Made by a program: the position numbers and the translations under genes. The notes under the pieces were generated by a model that was given only the letters and a program-made list of their open reading frames with translations, ran no database searches and was not told the DNA's origin. From Methanobacterium sp. UBA8 (GTDB lineage Archaea; Methanobacteriota; Methanobacteria; Methanobacteriales; Methanobacteriaceae): a stretch of DNA of 5,371 bases. The stretch lies in the NCBI GenBank assembly GCA_002509665.1, contig DADN01000271.1, forward strand, positions 3,657 through 9,027, written 5' to 3'. Position 1 is the first letter of the stretch; every line of letters starts with the position of its first letter. Positions 4,463-5,371 of the stretch are shown piece by piece.

Positions 4463-4918
4463 TAGTTCTACTATGTTAAACCAGAAACTTTTAATGGAAT
4501 CCATTGTATTTGCAAATTCGTCAAAATCAAGGGGTTTGGTGATATAACAGTTTGCATGATTGTTATAACACTCATTTATGTCTTCTTCTGCCGTTGAGGT
4601 TGTAAGGATTACCACAGGTATTCTTTTTAGTTCATCATCATCTTTAATTTCTTTTAAAACTTCACGGCCGCTCATTTTAGGTAAATTTAGATCTAAAATT
4701 ATGAATGTGTACCTGTATTCCCCACCATATTTACAATTCAAATATAAGTATTCCATGGCCTCTTTTCCATCACGAACTATGTTTAAAACAGCATTTATAC
4801 TAATTTCCTTTAAAAATTCTTCTATTAAGCGGGCATCTGCAATATTGTCCTCAACTAATAAAATAGATAGAGGATTAGTAGCTTGAGAGTTCAAATTACC
4901 CGCCATTTTATTACCCAT
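4451..4918 (-). CDS. Single-domain response regulator, Rcp1/CheY-like
   Basis: A 155-residue receiver domain without output domain. Phosphorylation-site residues are all present: acidic pair E23-D24, phospho-acceptor D76 (in ILDLNLPKMSGREVL), switch T106/T107 (in VVILTTS), and K128 followed by P129. The family-typical end CYITKPLDFDEF...FW...VELP matches Rcp1-type receivers, which in methanogens usually take phosphate from PAS/GAF-type histidine kinases and pass the signal by protein contact. No kinase is in this window, though the truncated gene at the right edge could be one. About 15 residues precede the domain. A second ATG at 4906 (residue 5) is an equally good start, with GGGTAAT before it as a weak ribosome-binding site. 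It converges with the membrane-protein operon across 15 bases, so shared regulation is not implied. Confidence 0.92.
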   Translation of the reverse strand: MGNKMAGNLNSQATNPLSILLVEDNIADARLIEEFLKEISINAVLNIVRDGKEAMEYLYLNCKYGGEYRYTFIILDLNLPKMSGREVLKEIKDDDELKRIPVVILTTSTAEEDINECYNNHANCYITKPLDFDEFANTMDSIKSFWFNIVELPKI

Positions 4919-4980
4919 TACTATTTATAATCAATAAAACCCTAAAATTGATATGAATTATACTATTATCTAAATTAATC

Positions 4981-4991
4981 ATATTTAAACC
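4981..4991 (-). promoter_or_regulatory. Candidate TATA box for the response regulator
   Basis: The minus strand reads GGTTTAAATAT, a weaker TATA match. It predicts a start near 4961 and a leader of about 40 bases before the ATG at 4918. Confidence 0.4.
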
Positions 4992-5271
4992 TAATTAAAA
5001 TCATTAACTTGTAAATCCAAATCTTCGAAGGTTTATTAAGCACCTAATGCTTTTTTATGGCTCAAAATATGTTAAAACCCTTCTTTTTATTTAATTTCAT
5101 GACTTATACGTCTTTAAATCATTAAATTACTAATTAAGTCCAATATAAGCCAAAAAATAGCAAAAAATAAATGATAATTTAGAATATGCTAATTTTCACA
5201 AAGTTGAGAAACATTAACATTCCTTTGTCCATTTATATAAGACAAAAAAAATACCATCCAAACAGCTTCCC
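4992..5271. other. Gene-free AT-rich spacer
   Basis: No credible protein-coding frame. Items seen: a 5-bp hairpin AAGCA/TGCTT followed by six T on the plus strand (5038-5056), terminator-like but with no gene before it; AAAGTTGAGAAAC at 5200-5212, matching the linker of the hairpin arrays at 955 and 1065 but without a clear hairpin after it; and TTTATATAAG at 5232-5241, a symmetric TATA-like box with no evident gene. Confidence 0.5.
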
Positions 5272-5300
5272 TAAAAAGAATAAATTGAGGTATAACCTCA
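5272..5300 (-). terminator. Hairpin plus T-tract terminator of the gene at the right edge
   Basis: A perfect 6-bp stem TGAGGT/ACCTCA (5286-5291/5295-5300) with the three-base loop ATA, followed on the minus strand by ATTTATTCTTTTTA (5272-5285). It lies 10 bases past a minus-strand stop codon at 5311. This is a classic stem-plus-U shape, and the triloop matches the other hairpins in the window. Confidence 0.55.
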
Positions 5301-5310
5301 CTAAAATAAA

Positions 5311-5371
5311 TTACATTGTATTAACGTTAAGTTTTATCCCCATATCCTGGATTTTACCAGGTAATTTGCTC
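5311..5371 (-). CDS. Probable 3' end of an unidentified protein gene (partial)
   Basis: An open minus-strand frame enters from the right edge, reads SKLPGKIQDMGIKLNVNTM and ends at TAA (5311-5313). Support is indirect: ordinary residue composition and a well-placed terminator 10 bases after the stop. With only 19 residues the product cannot be named. A plus-strand frame through the same bases is also open (hydrophobic, reading INYIVLTLSFIPISW) but has no ATG or GTG start here, so the minus-strand reading is preferred. Confidence 0.4.
   Translation of the reverse strand, partial: SKLPGKIQDMGIKLNVNTM

Noticed and set aside
4578..4886. Plus-strand open frame over the response regulator
   Set aside because: It is antisense to a receiver domain with all conserved residues, and its serine-rich composition is typical of a shadow frame.
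5038..5056. Plus-strand intrinsic terminator of a small RNA
   Set aside because: The stem is only 5 bp and no promoter or gene on that strand can be paired with it; it is kept only as a note in the spacer entry.

Overview
The window is AT-rich archaeal DNA, most likely from a methanogen of the Methanobacteriaceae (Methanobacterium-like). The reasons are a methanofuran-biosynthesis kinase (MfnE), the archaeal type of peptidyl-tRNA hydrolase (Pth2), a small archaeal zinc-ribbon protein, BRE/TATA-type promoters and oligo-T termination tracts. The genus is an inference; no rRNA or other marker is present.

Left part (1-1600), minus strand: pth2 (1124-1462), mfnE (291-932) and a 53-residue zinc-ribbon protein (16-177) follow one another in transcription order. 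This is a housekeeping block of translation and methanofuran genes. The gaps between them (113 and 191 bases) are packed with perfect short hairpins that mostly have three-base loops. Six stand head to tail in 955-1127, two more lie in 239-288, and a third group (1658-1742) sits just past the stop codon of the next gene. Two hairpins share a nine-base linker and differ by compensatory changes on both arms. This mosaic hairpin family is the most unusual thing in the window. Upstream of pth2, a 58-bp unit is tandemly duplicated (1479-1594); it carries a TATA-like box and a 7-bp dyad, so a promoter/operator appears to be doubled.

Middle (1627-3350), minus strand: two paralogous small lipoproteins (PsbP-like fold suspected) are separated by about 470 bp without genes. 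Each has its own promoter and oligo-T terminator. Both start at an internal ATG preceded by a GGGGGATT ribosome-binding site.

Right part: a divergent plus-strand operon of two paralogous three-helix membrane proteins (3676-4435) carries a WHVE...FHIHxHW histidine signature like DUF4405/cytochrome-b-like proteins. That is notable in a lineage thought to lack cytochromes. The first gene looks leaderless. A convergent single-domain response regulator of the Rcp1/CheY type follows (4451-4918, minus). The last 450 bp are mostly non-coding and end in the probable 3' end of another minus-strand gene with a hairpin-plus-T terminator.

The three modules (translation/methanofuran block, surface lipoproteins, membrane pair plus receiver) show no evident shared pathway. 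No mobile element, CRISPR array, tRNA or rRNA was seen.
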